Assembly: GCA_022457065.1 (NCBI GenBank)
Contig: JAJGBQ010000006.1
Location: 620,001-684,000 of the forward strand
Source: Curvularia sp. ZM96
Taxonomy: Eukaryota; Ascomycota; Dothideomycetes; Pleosporales; Pleosporaceae
Length of the DNA stretch: 64,000 nt
Direction of reading: 5' to 3'
Positions 12,311-23,487 of the stretch are shown here, piece by piece; position 1 is the stretch's first letter, and each line of letters begins with the position of its first letter. Made by a program: the position numbers and the translations under genes. A model generated the notes under the pieces. That model was not told the origin of the DNA. It made no database searches and worked only from the letters and a program-made list of their open reading frames with translations.

Positions 12311-12846
12311 GGTGTTGAAAAATGGCGACAGAAATATGCAGAGAACACCAGTGGAGAGCTCAAGAGCACACACGCGGGCAATCCGGCAACTGCGACCCGG
12401 AGATGGGAGGATTGCGCAGATAGACCCGGCGAGGTTGGAGAGGAAGGCGCACGACCAGTGCACGTCGCGAAGAGCAGGCGCGACAGACGTGCAGCGCTAT
12501 GCCGTTTCGGGTGTTAAGTGGCACAACTTGCGCGCTCAGCTTTCACTGAATGCACGCCGACGGAGGTGTTTGTCGCGCATGATGTGAGCGTACAACAATT
12601 ATTGTGCGAACAGATATTTTCAAGCAAAGCTTTTAAAAAATGCTGCTTAATAGGCTCCATGTGCGGGCGTGAGACCTGTACCATCTCGTCATATACAAGA
12701 CGTATGAGGCGCGGTTGGTCGGAGAACGCCTGGGCGCATGGGCGCATGGGCCCACAAAAAAAAGTCGAAGAACATTGCGCTTCGAACTCTTGGCGGAATC
12801 TTCAACTCCACGACCCTCTCCAGCCGGGGACATCTCACAGCGCACA
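12311..12846. promoter_or_regulatory. Divergent promoter region CDT2/RRP5
   Basis: 536 bp between the two start codons. It contains an A/T-rich core at about 12590-12645 and an A8 run just after 12750. No TATA box was seen for either gene. Confidence 0.5.
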
Positions 12847-15800
12847 ATGGGCGCAGTCAAGCGGAAAGCCGAGCAGGGCGCTACGCCTTCCAAAAAGGCC
12901 AAAGGCGCATCCAATGACCGATCAGCAAAGCGGCGCAAGTCCGACGTCGACCAGCAATCACCCGCCAAGCCGAAGCTTGAGAATGCTGCACCGGCCAGCG
13001 TATTCAAGGATGAGGAGAAGAAGTCGTTCCCTCGTGGCGGCGCTAGCGTCCTGACCCCTCTGGAACACAAGCAGATTCAGATCAAGGCGAACCAGGATGT
13101 CCTTTTCGAACAGTCGGGACAGAAGCGCCCTGGCGGCGATGATGGCGAAGGGTACAGCGATATGGGCTCGGATGACGACGCCACCAAGGCCGCGCCCAAG
13201 TCGAAGAAGAAGCCACTGAAGAAGAGCAAGAAGACGCACGAAAGTGGGGAGAAGGAAGATGTGGTAAAAGTCGAGAGTCTCAGCTACAAGGTAAGAAAAA
13301 CGTTGCGTAGCTTCAGCGCTAGACTAACCATGTCAGAAATTGTCACCTGGAACCATTGTGCTTGGTCAGATTATTGATATTTCTCACCAAGACCTTGTGC
13401 TCGCGCTCCCCAATAACCTCGTCGGCTACGTTCCGCTCACCGCCGTGTCCGACAAGCTCAACGAGAGGCTAGAGAAGCTCCTCAAGGAAGACGAGAACGA
13501 CAAGGAGGATGGAAACGATGACGAGAGCTTCGATGATGTCGATCTTAAAGACATCTTCTCCGTAGGCCAGTACCTCAGGGCATGCATTGTCGCGACAAGC
13601 GGCGAAGGCGCAAAAGCGAGAAAGCGCCTCGAACTGTCCATTGAGCCAAAGCTGGTCAACGCGGGCCTTACCAAGCGCAAAATCCCCGTCAATGCCATGA
13701 TACAGGCTTCTGTAGTCAGCAATGAGGACCACGGTCTGGTCATGGATCTGGGTTTGAACGACACCACACTGAAAGGCTTTTTACCAAAGGGCGAGCTGGG
13801 CCGAAACATAGAGCACTCAAAAGTTCAAGAGGGCGCTGTTTTCATGTGCCTGGTTACTGGACTCAACTCGGATGGGCGCATCGTTAAGCTCTCCGCTGAC
13901 CACACCAAGGCTGGCAATCTGACTAAGGGCAACACTTTGACAGATGCACCTACCATCGATGTTTTCCTACCGGGAACTGCAGTCGACCTTCTTGTTACCG
14001 AAACAACGCCGAACACAATTACAGGCAAGATTCTGGGCTTGATTGACGCGACTGCCGATGCATATCATTCTGGTGCAACTGAGAGGGCCACGGACATCTC
14101 TCAAAAGCACAAGATTGGCTCCAAAGTAAAGGCTCGCGTCTTGTTCACATGTCCAGGGTCAGACCCAAGGAAGGTGGGCGTGTCTTTGATGGACCATGTA
14201 CTTGCGCTGTCTACTCGTATGTCCGGGAAGCCCAAAGAACGAAAAGCACCAACCGAGGTCTTGCCAATCTCTACCATTGTTGAGAGCGCAAAGGTCGTTA
14301 AAGTAGCACCAAGCCAGGGTGCATTCTTCGACCTTGGCATCAAAGACGTCATTGGGTTCGCTCACATCTCTCGACTCTCAGATGACAAGGTTGATATCCT
14401 CTCCGAGGAGGCCGGTGCCTTTAAGCTCGACTCTCAGCACAAGGCAAGAGTCATTGCCTACAATGCCCTTGACGGACTTTTCCAACTCTCGCTTGAGAAG
14501 AAGGTTCTGGATCAACCTTTCCTCCGCATCGAGGACATCAAGGCTGGTGAAATTGTCAAGGGCAAAGTGCACAAGCTCATTGCTGACAAGACTGGAGCTA
14601 CTGCGGTTCTTGTCAACTTGGCCGAGGGTATCACTGGCCTGGTTCCTGAGATGCATTTGGCTGACGTCCGATTGCAACATCCGGAGCGCAAGTTTAGAGA
14701 AGGTGTGCCAGTCACTGCTAGGGTGCTCTACACTGAACCTGCGAGGCATCAAATCCAGCTTACCCTCAAGAAATCACTGGTCAATTCCGATGTCAAACCT
14801 TGGACAAACTACGAGATGATTTCCGAGGGTGCTGCCGGTCCTGGTATCCTGGTCAGCGTCCGCCGCAACGGCGCCACTGTACGATTCTACGGCAACGTGA
14901 AGGCCTGGCTTCCAGTCGCAGAGATGAGCGAAGCATTTATCGATGACGCCGCCCGACACTTCCATGCCGGTCAGGTCGTCAATGTGCGTGTCCTTGCGGT
15001 TGATGCAAAGGAACGGCAGCTCCTAGTCTCCTGCAAAGATCCTGCAGCTGTCGACACTAACAAGGAGGCCGCTTTCAATGCTCTTAACCCCGGTGGTATT
15101 GTCAAGGGAACAGTCGTTGAAAAGTCGGACGAATCTGCAACTCTGGATATCGGCAACGGTGTCAAGGGTATCCTTCGTCTCGGTCACCTGACTGATGGGT
15201 CGGAGAAGAAGGACATCTCGACAATGAAGAAGATTCGTGTGGGCGGAACTTTGGAAGACCTTGTGGTTCTGACCAAGCACGGCAAATCCAAAACAGCGAC
15301 AGTGTCCAACAAACCTAGTCTTCGGAAAGACGCCCAGGCGTCGAAACTTGCGATCAGTGTCGAGGATCTTCAGGCGGGCGAGACTGTGCACGGATTCGTA
15401 CGTGGTATTCTGTCAGACAAGGTCTTTGTCGAGCTCGGCAACGGCATAAGCGGCGCCTTGTTCAAATCTCAGATGCCAGAGGAGATGGCTTCAACGCCTG
15501 ACTTTGGCCTTCGCAAGGACCAGTCCGTTACCGCCCGAGTTACGCATGTCGACACTGGAAAGGGATTCTTTTGGCTATCGATGAAGGCTGAATCTGATGC
15601 AGACGCATCGAAGGCTAAGGCTACCACTCCGGTGAAGGCAGGAGAGGCTCTTGTCAACCCGGTTGACCCTAAGATGATTTCTACCGATGACATCAAGTTT
15701 GGCACTCTGATGACTGTCCGCATCCGGTCAGTCAAGGACACACAACTTAACGTTGAGGTTGCGGCAAATGTTCCGGGTCGCATCTCTGCCTCAGAATTAT

Positions 15801-18324
15801 TCGACAGCTGGGACAGCATTCCAGACAAGAAGCGACCAACCGCGCATTTCAAGATGAATGACACTATTCAGGCGAGGGTCTTGGGAAGACACGATCCTCG
15901 CAACTTCCGTTTCCTCCCAATCACATCTCGGTCAAACAACAAGACAACCACCTACGAGATGACGGCAAAAACTGAGCAGATCAAGACGGAAGCGGACATC
16001 TTGAGCCTTGAGAAAATCACAACTGGTTCGTCTCATATCGCCTTCATCAACAACATTGCCGACCGACATGTTTGGGTCAACATCTCCGCCAACATCCGTG
16101 GGCGCATCGACTTCTTCGACCTGACCGACGATCTCGAGAAGCTCTCTGAGGTTGAAAAGAACTTTCCCGTAGGTTCTGCTCTTAAGGTCCGCGTCAAGGC
16201 CGTAGACGCCGCGAACGGAAAGCTAGACTTGACTGCTGCATCTACAGTAACCGGAAAAACATTGTCTCTCCAAGACCTTAAAGTCGGTCACGTCCTGCCT
16301 GCGCGCGTGACTAAGCTACATGACGCATCCATTGTTGTCCAAATCAACGAAAGCATTGCTGCGCCTATCTTCATGGAGCAGCTAGCAGATGACTACGACA
16401 AGGCCCAGCCCAAGAACTTCATGGTTGGTGATGTCTTGCGAGTGTGTGTCATCAGCATCGACATCCCAAATAAGAAACTGGGATTATCGGCTAGACCTTC
16501 CAGGGTCCTCAGCTCTTCACTGCCCATCAAGGATCCCGAGATCACAGACCGTTCACAGCTCAAGGTGAACCAAGTTGTCCGTGGTTTCATCAAGCATATT
16601 GCAAACAACGGTGTTTACGTCCGTCTGGGTCCACAAGTTGAAGCCTACGTCCGTGTCAGTCATCTTTCAGATGAGTACATCAAAGACTGGAAGAGTGCGT
16701 TCCACGTAGACCAGCTCGTCACCGGCAAGGTCATCTCCAACAAAGAGGACCAGCGCAACCCACAGTTGAGTTTGAAGACCTCGGTAATAAAGGAAGACTA
16801 TGTCGAGCCTTTGGAATTTGGCGATCTCAAGGTTGGCCAAATCGTCACTGCCAAGGTCAGACATGTGGAGGACTTCGGCGTCTTCCTTGTTGTTGATAAC
16901 TCGAACAACGTCAGTGGTCTTTGCCATATCTCGCAAATAGCGGATGCCGTTGTCGACAAGGAGAAGGTCAAGGAAATGTACAAAAAGGATGACGCTGTCA
17001 AGGCTAAGGTCACCAAGATTGATCCCAAGTCAAGAAAGGTCAGCTTCACATTGAAGTACTCACAGGTAAAGGGCGACGAAGAGGATGAAGAAATGAACGA
17101 CGCCTCGGATGTTGAGTTATCTGAAGACGGTGACTCCGACGGAGGAATCGAGCTCGACGACGATATTGATATGAGGAGCGTCAAGAGCGCCGAGAGCGAC
17201 GATGACGTCGAACTTGCAGAGGCGGACGACTCTGAAGATGAGTCTGGCGATGACGAGCCAAAGGCAGCTGCGCAGGGTCTTAGCACTTCTGGTTTTGACT
17301 GGACGGGTGCCACTCTCGACGCTGATCAGCAGAAGGGTGCGGCTGAATCCGAATCCGAGGATGATGCTCCAAAGAAGAAAAAGAAGAGCAAGAAAGCTAC
17401 CATCAAAGAGGATCGCACTGGCGATCTCGACGCATATGGCCCCCAGTCTGTTGCTGACTACGAGCGCTTGCTTCTCGGACAGCCGAACAGCGCCGAGCTG
17501 TGGGTGCGCTACATGGTGTTCCAGCGCGAACTCAATGAGATCGAGAAAGCGCGTCAAATTGCTCGTCGCGCGTTAGCCACTATCAACCCGCGAGAGGAGA
17601 AGGAGAAACTTGATGTCTGGACGGCACTACTCCATTTGGAGAACGACTTTGCTAGCGATGACGCCATAAACGCCGTCTTCAAGGAGGCGTGTCAGAGCAA
17701 CGATGCACGCGAGGTGCATGAGCGCCTGATCAAGATCTACATCTCATCAGGCAAGATCGATGTATGCATTCACAACTCTCAAGGTCTTTTACAGGTTTTG
17801 CTAATACGAAACAGAAAGCAGACGAGCTCTACCAATCTATGATGAAGAACAAGTCGTTTACGCCTGACCCGAAGTTTTGGCTTTCCTACGCTGCATTCCT
17901 CATGGATGTGGTCCAACCACCATCTCCAGCCCAAGCCCGAGCTCTGCTCCAACGCGCTACGCAATCCGTTGCTGCCTCTCAGCATCGATACCTTACCCAA
18001 AAGTTCGCCGCGCTAGAGTTCAAGTCGCCCAACGGTGACACAGAGCGCGGCCGCACCATTTTCGAAGGTCTCGTTGACACCTTCTCCAAGAAGGGTGATG
18101 TCTGGGACATGTACTTGATGCTTGAGCAAAGCCACGGCGAGCCTGACAAGGTCCGTGATTTGTTTGAGAGGATGACCAAAGTTGGCAAGGCATCGAGGAT
18201 AAGAAGTGTGTTCAAGAAGTGGGCAGAGTGGGAAAACAGTGTCGGAAACAAGAAGGGTGTGGATAGGGTCAAGAAACTGGAGGAGGAATGGAGAGAAAAG
18301 AGGGCGGAGAACGACAACGAGTAA
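12847..18324 (+). CDS. RRP5: Rrp5-like rRNA processing factor (S1 repeats plus HAT/TPR)
   Basis: Three phase-0 exons, 12847-13290, 13337-17761 and 17815-18324, giving 1792 aa (yeast Rrp5 is about 1730). Rrp5 is a nucleolar scaffold that binds pre-rRNA in the 90S/SSU processome and early 60S particles and is needed for processing around the ITS1 cleavages. The first 150 residues are Lys/Ser-rich and nuclear-localising. Many S1 RNA-binding domains follow (for example KLSPGTIVLGQI, LKVGQIVTAKVRHVEDFGVF); the family has twelve. An acidic linker lies at about residues 1391-1455. The last 270 residues are HAT/TPR-like (YERLLLGQPNSAELWVRYM, FERMTKVGKASRIRSVFKKW). No break is visible. Confidence 0.95.
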
Positions 18325-19259
18325 ATTCGTTTCCTTTTGTCTGATCCAAATGGATTATCTTGCATTGATAGGTGTTGAATAACGGGAAAATGCTTAATGC
18401 AAAAAATCATTGTTGTTATAACTCATTATCGAATCCGAGCCTGGAGTGCTTAGCTAAACGTACCATGCCGTTGCTTAAAACTGAGATTTGAAGCTTTCCA
18501 ACAAGCACCGCAGTGGATGTGAAACGCAACCGTGTCATTGTCGCTGCACGAGGCATGCCTTCCTCTCTTCTGGCACGAGCAGTCGAAACAGCTGTTGAGA
18601 ATACCGTAGGCTTCCGTAGCATGGCAGTGGGGTTTTTTTTTCATAAGTTGTAGTTGAAAGCTACGTTGGTCAGGAAATCGTATTTCTCGACAGTCCTCGG
18701 CCGAAGAGCGGCGCGAGCATCGAGTCGGATGCGATATGCACAGAGTATCTCGCTTTTGTGGCCGAGGGACGTACAAGGAAGGTTTCCTGAAGGATCCAAG
18801 GAAATGATGAGCTAAGTAAGATTTGGTATTTCTGCTCGAACAACTCGCATCGAGACACCCGCAAATAGAAAGTGGTGCACAGCTTACTAAATTTCGCGCC
18901 TTACGCTTTTCTCATTCCCTTGGACCGGAAAATGAACAAATCGACGCTAGTAGTGGGTACCGCACCGAGCCGTCAGCCGCGAAATCTTGAAAGGACAACT
19001 TTGTATCCAATCAGAAATGCTGTTTACGATCCACGTCAATCTATGCTGGAGATCTCATGCAGGCTAGCACTGCTCTGTTGCAAATTGACCATGGCCCGGC
19101 ATGCTGTTTTCAGATGATTGTCTCTGAGCTTTGTAGATCGTGCAGTAACGTCTCCGCGTTGCTGGAAATGTATATAAGGTAAGTCGTTATCGTTGGTTCC
19201 TGCGGCTTACTGGTATTGCAGCCTCTTTTGCATCTCGTCGCAGCACGAATACAATCACA
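18325..19259. other. Intergenic region, 0.9 kb
   Basis: RRP5 3' flank and GMC promoter. Short ORFs only, no family signal. Confidence 0.5.
19171..19179 (+). promoter_or_regulatory. TATA box of the GMC oxidoreductase gene
   Basis: TATATAAGG lies 81 bases before the start codon, the same 9-mer as in front of the AA9 gene. Confidence 0.6.
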
Positions 19260-21291
19260 ATGCGACGTTTTACGGCGATCCTTGGTACATGGGCTGCCTT
19301 TGCCACCGCCGACTCTGATGGCGATACCCTGCTGCAGCAATTCTACGCACCCGGCCGCCTACTTGGCAATTCCTTTGGCAATCCTGGTGTGAATGCGACA
19401 TTTGACTACGTTGTTGTTGGAGCCGGCCTCGCAGGTGCTCTCACGGCATCAAGGCTTGCAGAGGCCTTGCCAAACAGCACCGTCGCGGTGATAGAAGCTG
19501 GATCGTTCTACGAAATTTCCAATGGCAATTACAGTCAAATGTGAGTAGAAATCGAAATAAGTTGGCGGTTGAATGCTTACAATGTGACCGTTGCTAGACC
19601 ATACTACTCTACCATGTATGTCGGGCCAACCGCTGATGACTATCAGCCGTTGATCGACTGGGGAATCTTCTCAGAACCTATTCCGGGTGCCAACGGACGG
19701 AAATTCTTCTATGCGCAAGGAAAGACTCTTGGTGTACGTTTCATGACCCGATTTTAGATCCTGGATTGCGCGTTGACAGCATTTCAGGGAAGCTCGGCAC
19801 GTAACCAACAAATCTACCATAGGTACAGAATTTCCCTTCTTTGTATATGTTTACTTTCGACTGACTCCAGCCTTTAGAGCAACCAAAGGCTGGTACGCAG
19901 CCCTGGCAAATATAACTGGGGATTCGGCGTACCTCTGGGATAACATGCTTCCTTTCATGAAGAAGAGCTTCTCTTTTACACCACCAGACACCAGGTACCG
20001 CGCCGAAAACGCCAGTGTCAACTTCACCCTATCAAGTGTCGACAGTCCTGGAGGCCCAGTGCATTTAAGCTATCCAAAGTACGCTCAACCAATATCGTCG
20101 TTTGGTCCTCAAGCCTATTCTGCAGCTGGATTCAAAGCGGCAAACGGCTTCTTGGATGGAAATCTGTTAGGTTATGGGTACTGGCCGTTCACGCTGCGAC
20201 CCGAAGACAGCACAAGAAGCAGTACCGAGAGCGCATTTCTTTCGAGAACGGCTACTAGAACGTCGCTGAAGATCTACCAATCATGCATGGTACGGAACCT
20301 GCTTTTCGATGATAGCAAACGCGCTACTGGAGTCAATGTTACAGTCGCTGGTAGGAAGCCTTTCGTTGTTCAAGCACGCAAAGAGGTCATCTTGGCTGGA
20401 GGCGTCATTAACTCTCCACACCTTCTCATGGTCTCGGGAATCGGACCGCGAGCAGTATTGGAGAAATACGATATTCCCGTCATCTCCGATTTACCTGGCG
20501 TAGGCCAAAACTTCTTCGACACACCTGCCCTTGGCGGGCCCATCCACTCCTCAATCGTACCCGGTAGAAGCGCTTGGACACGCAGCGCTGAATCCTTCAA
20601 CAATGCCGTAGAATCTTACCTCAAAAACGGCTCGGGGCCGCTCAGTAGCCCAGCCAGCGACTTTGCCGCGTGGGACAGATTCTCGGAAGAATATACAAAG
20701 AACATGAGCCAGTCGACACAGGAGTATTTGAAACAACTACCTCCCGACTGGCCAAACGTAGAGTATGTGCTGCAAGCTGCCGAACGCGTGCTGTCCGCAA
20801 CAACATCAAGCAACACTGGTGTCGTTGGCGCGATTCTTACCTCCGCCTCCAGCAGAGGCAACGTCACTATTCAGTCTGCCGACAACACTGTTCCGCCAAT
20901 CTTACACGTCGGATGGCTAGATTCAAAAGAGGACCAGGAAATGGCTGTTGCAGCGTACAGACGTGCACGAACCATAGCATCCGGCGTCGCAGCATTTGGC
21001 CCTGAGATCGCACCTGGGGCCAACGTCACGACTGATGCTCAGATCCTGGACTACATCCGTACCAAGGGCATGGGCGCAATACATCATGCTGCGGGAACGT
21101 GTGCAATGGGCCGCAATGCGTCGAGCGGAGCTGTTGTAGACTCGAAAGCAAGAGTGTTCGGAGTCAAGGGATTGAGGATTGTAGATGCTAGTTCGCTACC
21201 TTTTGGAGCACCGGGGCATACGCAGGGTGTTACCTATGCGCATGCAGAAAAGCTGGCGCAGGATATCATTGATACCGCGGGCGAGCAGTAA
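19260..21291 (+). CDS. Secreted GMC-family FAD oxidoreductase
   Basis: Four exons, 19260-19540, 19598-19733, 19788-19822 (only 35 nt) and 19878-21291, giving 621 aa. The N-terminus is a signal peptide (MRRFTAILGTWAAFATA), and many N-glycosylation sequons indicate secretion. The FAD-binding motif is VVVGAGLAGALTASRLAE. GMC signature 1 spans the third exon (QGKTLGGSSARNQQIYHR). Signature 2 is GGVINSPHLLMVSGIGP. The catalytic pair is the His in HHAAGTCAMG and the His in PGHTQGVTYAHAEK. Relatives are aryl-alcohol oxidases, glucose oxidases/dehydrogenases and choline-type enzymes; substrate cannot be decided. If it is an oxidase it would make extracellular H2O2, which LPMOs such as the one 10 kb upstream can use. 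Confidence 0.93.
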
Positions 21292-21861
21292 AAGAGGGCT
21301 GAAAGTCGTTCGTCACTTGCGCCTGCTTTGTATATACATAATGCCAGTACCAACATACGTCAAATGACTCGTCTCGCTGACGCTAGAGTTGTAACGAAAA
21401 ATCATCTAAACATTTACAGTCACTAGGCACTCCAAAACTGAAAACGAAAATGAGGACAGCGTGAATGTGCGAAAATCTGGCTGCTTTCTCGAGGTCAAAG
21501 TTATCGCATATCTTCCGACCAACAGAGTCCGACGCTTTGCCGTTGGGTATATATTGTATATGTCGAAATACCTCTTTTCTCGACAAATCAGCATCGACTG
21601 TTTTACTCTTGTCAAAAACGACAGGCTTGACTTCATCGTATTGTGACCTATGTTTCAATCCAAAATTTAGGGGTCAAGGCAAAAGTTACCGAAGCAGTGT
21701 GCTGGATGAAACTTGATCAAAGCAACTATATTATTGGCAATTGCTAGCTGCTCCAAAATAGATACAAAGAAGTTTTGGAATGCGCGCATTCACAAAATAA
21801 TTAACTGGCCGCTGAACGTCCAACAGGATGACCAGAATTGCCATGGGAGCGATTAATCACT
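21292..21861. other. Convergent intergenic region
   Basis: 570 bp, A/T-rich, with short ORFs only. Holds the 3' ends of the flanking convergent genes. Confidence 0.5.
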
Positions 21862-22299
21862 CTATTTGCAGAAACCACCATATCCGTCGCTCTGGAACGC
21901 AGCCACGTACTCGCAGGCCAAGTAGGTATCAGTTTCCTCGTAGTAAACGGTGACAATACCACCGCCGCCCCATTGGGGCACGTCGACCTGGGTAAAGTCA
22001 GTATTGAGTTCAAGCACCTTATCTTCTAGAGGCAAAACAGAGCATATCATAGCCTTTTGAGAACTTACACGTCGGAAGGTGTCGTCCTTGTTAGACGGGC
22101 AATGCGGGAACTGGCGAGACAAATTTTGCTGAACACGCGCAGTGGGGTATCCTTGTAAGACAAGGTCTTCAAGCTGCTTCTCCGTGACCAGCTTGTATTC
22201 TCCACTGCGGTTCTCGCAGGAGACGTCGCGGAACTTTTCAAACTTGGCTGCAAGGCCAGAAGCTGCGAAAAGAGCGGGGAGGATGTAACGGAAGTGCAT
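21862..22299 (-). CDS. Small secreted cysteine-containing protein (hypothetical)
   Basis: Start codon at 22299, with a signal peptide (MHFRYILPALFAASGLAA). The frame is open throughout (145 aa), yet it contains a perfect-looking 81-nt intron at 22068-21988: donor GTAAGT, branch TACTGAC, acceptor CCCAG. Because 81 is a multiple of three, splicing keeps the frame and gives 118 aa. The spliced mature protein has four cysteines (28, 67, 102, 117), suggesting two disulfides; the retained form gains one more. A helix (TEKQLEDLVLQGYPTARVQQ) followed by FPH and aromatic strands recalls the RNase T1-like fold of some fungal secreted proteins, but this is weak. Function unknown; size, secretion and cysteines fit a candidate effector. 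Confidence 0.7.
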   Translation of the reverse strand: MHFRYILPALFAASGLAAKFEKFRDVSCENRSGEYKLVTEKQLEDLVLQGYPTARVQQNLSRQFPHCPSNKDDTFRRVSSQKAMICSVLPLEDKVLELNTDFTQVDVPQWGGGGIVTVYYEETDTYLACEYVAAFQSDGYGGFCK

Positions 22300-22400
22300 C
22301 TTGGAGACTAGTACGAGGCGATGTACGGAGGATTTTCTTAGTGAAAGACGATGGGTGAGTAGGTGGGTAAAGATGGTTACAACGCGACTCCGCAGAGAGT

Positions 22401-22407
22401 ATTTATA
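22401..22407 (-). promoter_or_regulatory. TATA-like box of the small secreted protein gene
   Basis: TATAAAT on the minus strand, about 100 bases before the start codon at 22299. Confidence 0.45.
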
Positions 22408-23487
22408 CAATTAGATGTAGAAACAAGAGTTCTACAGGGTTTACATCATCAGATTGACGGAGAGCCAAGACGGCCAGTACTGGAGTAAGCACTGGTGATG
22501 TGAGCCTATGGAGCTCCTCTTCATTCGCCAACACTTCCTTATTCGAACATCTCCATTTCTCAAAATGGTTTTTTAATAACCTTGATCCTAGAACGTCCGA
22601 GGATAATTCAGCGCTTCTGTACAAGTTCGGAAAACAGCCGAATGGATCCTCAATTCTGTACGCTTGCTTTTCGGCCCGAATATAGAGTGTAGTCTCCTTT
22701 TTATAGCCGTTATAAGAAGAGTTTACTGGGCGCAGCGTAAGGTATATAGTACTCCCACCAATCCTCGTTTGTTGTTCTTACGCAGAGATTGTATCCACGC
22801 ATCTCAGCAACCCGTGAATGGTTATAACAGCGCTCTGTTATTGTCCAGAGCAGTGGATGATTCGGAGTAGATCCCAGTCTCGGTGTGGCAATGACGGTCA
22901 TACCGACACGGTGGTAGTGCCGGCACTGATTATGCAAGGCATACATGCTTTCAAGGTCTTAGAAGTACCACTGGATATTCCCCGGACGTGAAATTAATGG
23001 TATCTCTGGGTTGGATGAGCGTTTTGCAAAGCTATCACCACATAAAAGGTGATCAGCCATATGTAACTTCATATTCACCTGAAGACAATCAATGTCTCGG
23101 TCCTTTTTATGCGCACATACAAAGCTTCACCGGATATCCGGGAAACGCCAAGGATTCATGACAGGGAAATAAACGTCACTTTCCGTTTAAGGTACTGCAC
23201 CCCGCAATGATCTGATGGACCCGGTGTTATAGTACATGGCCTTAATCATTACTGGCATTTTAATTGGGATGATGCTGTTTTCACTTCACAACTGGAACCT
23301 TGCAATTTTGTGTCTGTTGTGCATGATCGTTAATATCTTAGTAAATGATTAGTATGACAAGCATGTGCTGTAGATTAGAATAAAAAGTGACAGAAGCAAT
23401 TGGTCTACCAGATGGCTGTACAAGCAATTTTTCATCCCGTATTACCTATCACCTATTGCAAAAGCTTCTGAAATACAATAACAGCAT
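22408..23487. other. Gene-free A/T-rich region, about 1.1 kb
   Basis: No ORF with family signal on either strand. Composition is visibly more A/T-rich than the neighbouring genes. No terminal repeats or transposon remnants recognised. Confidence 0.5.
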
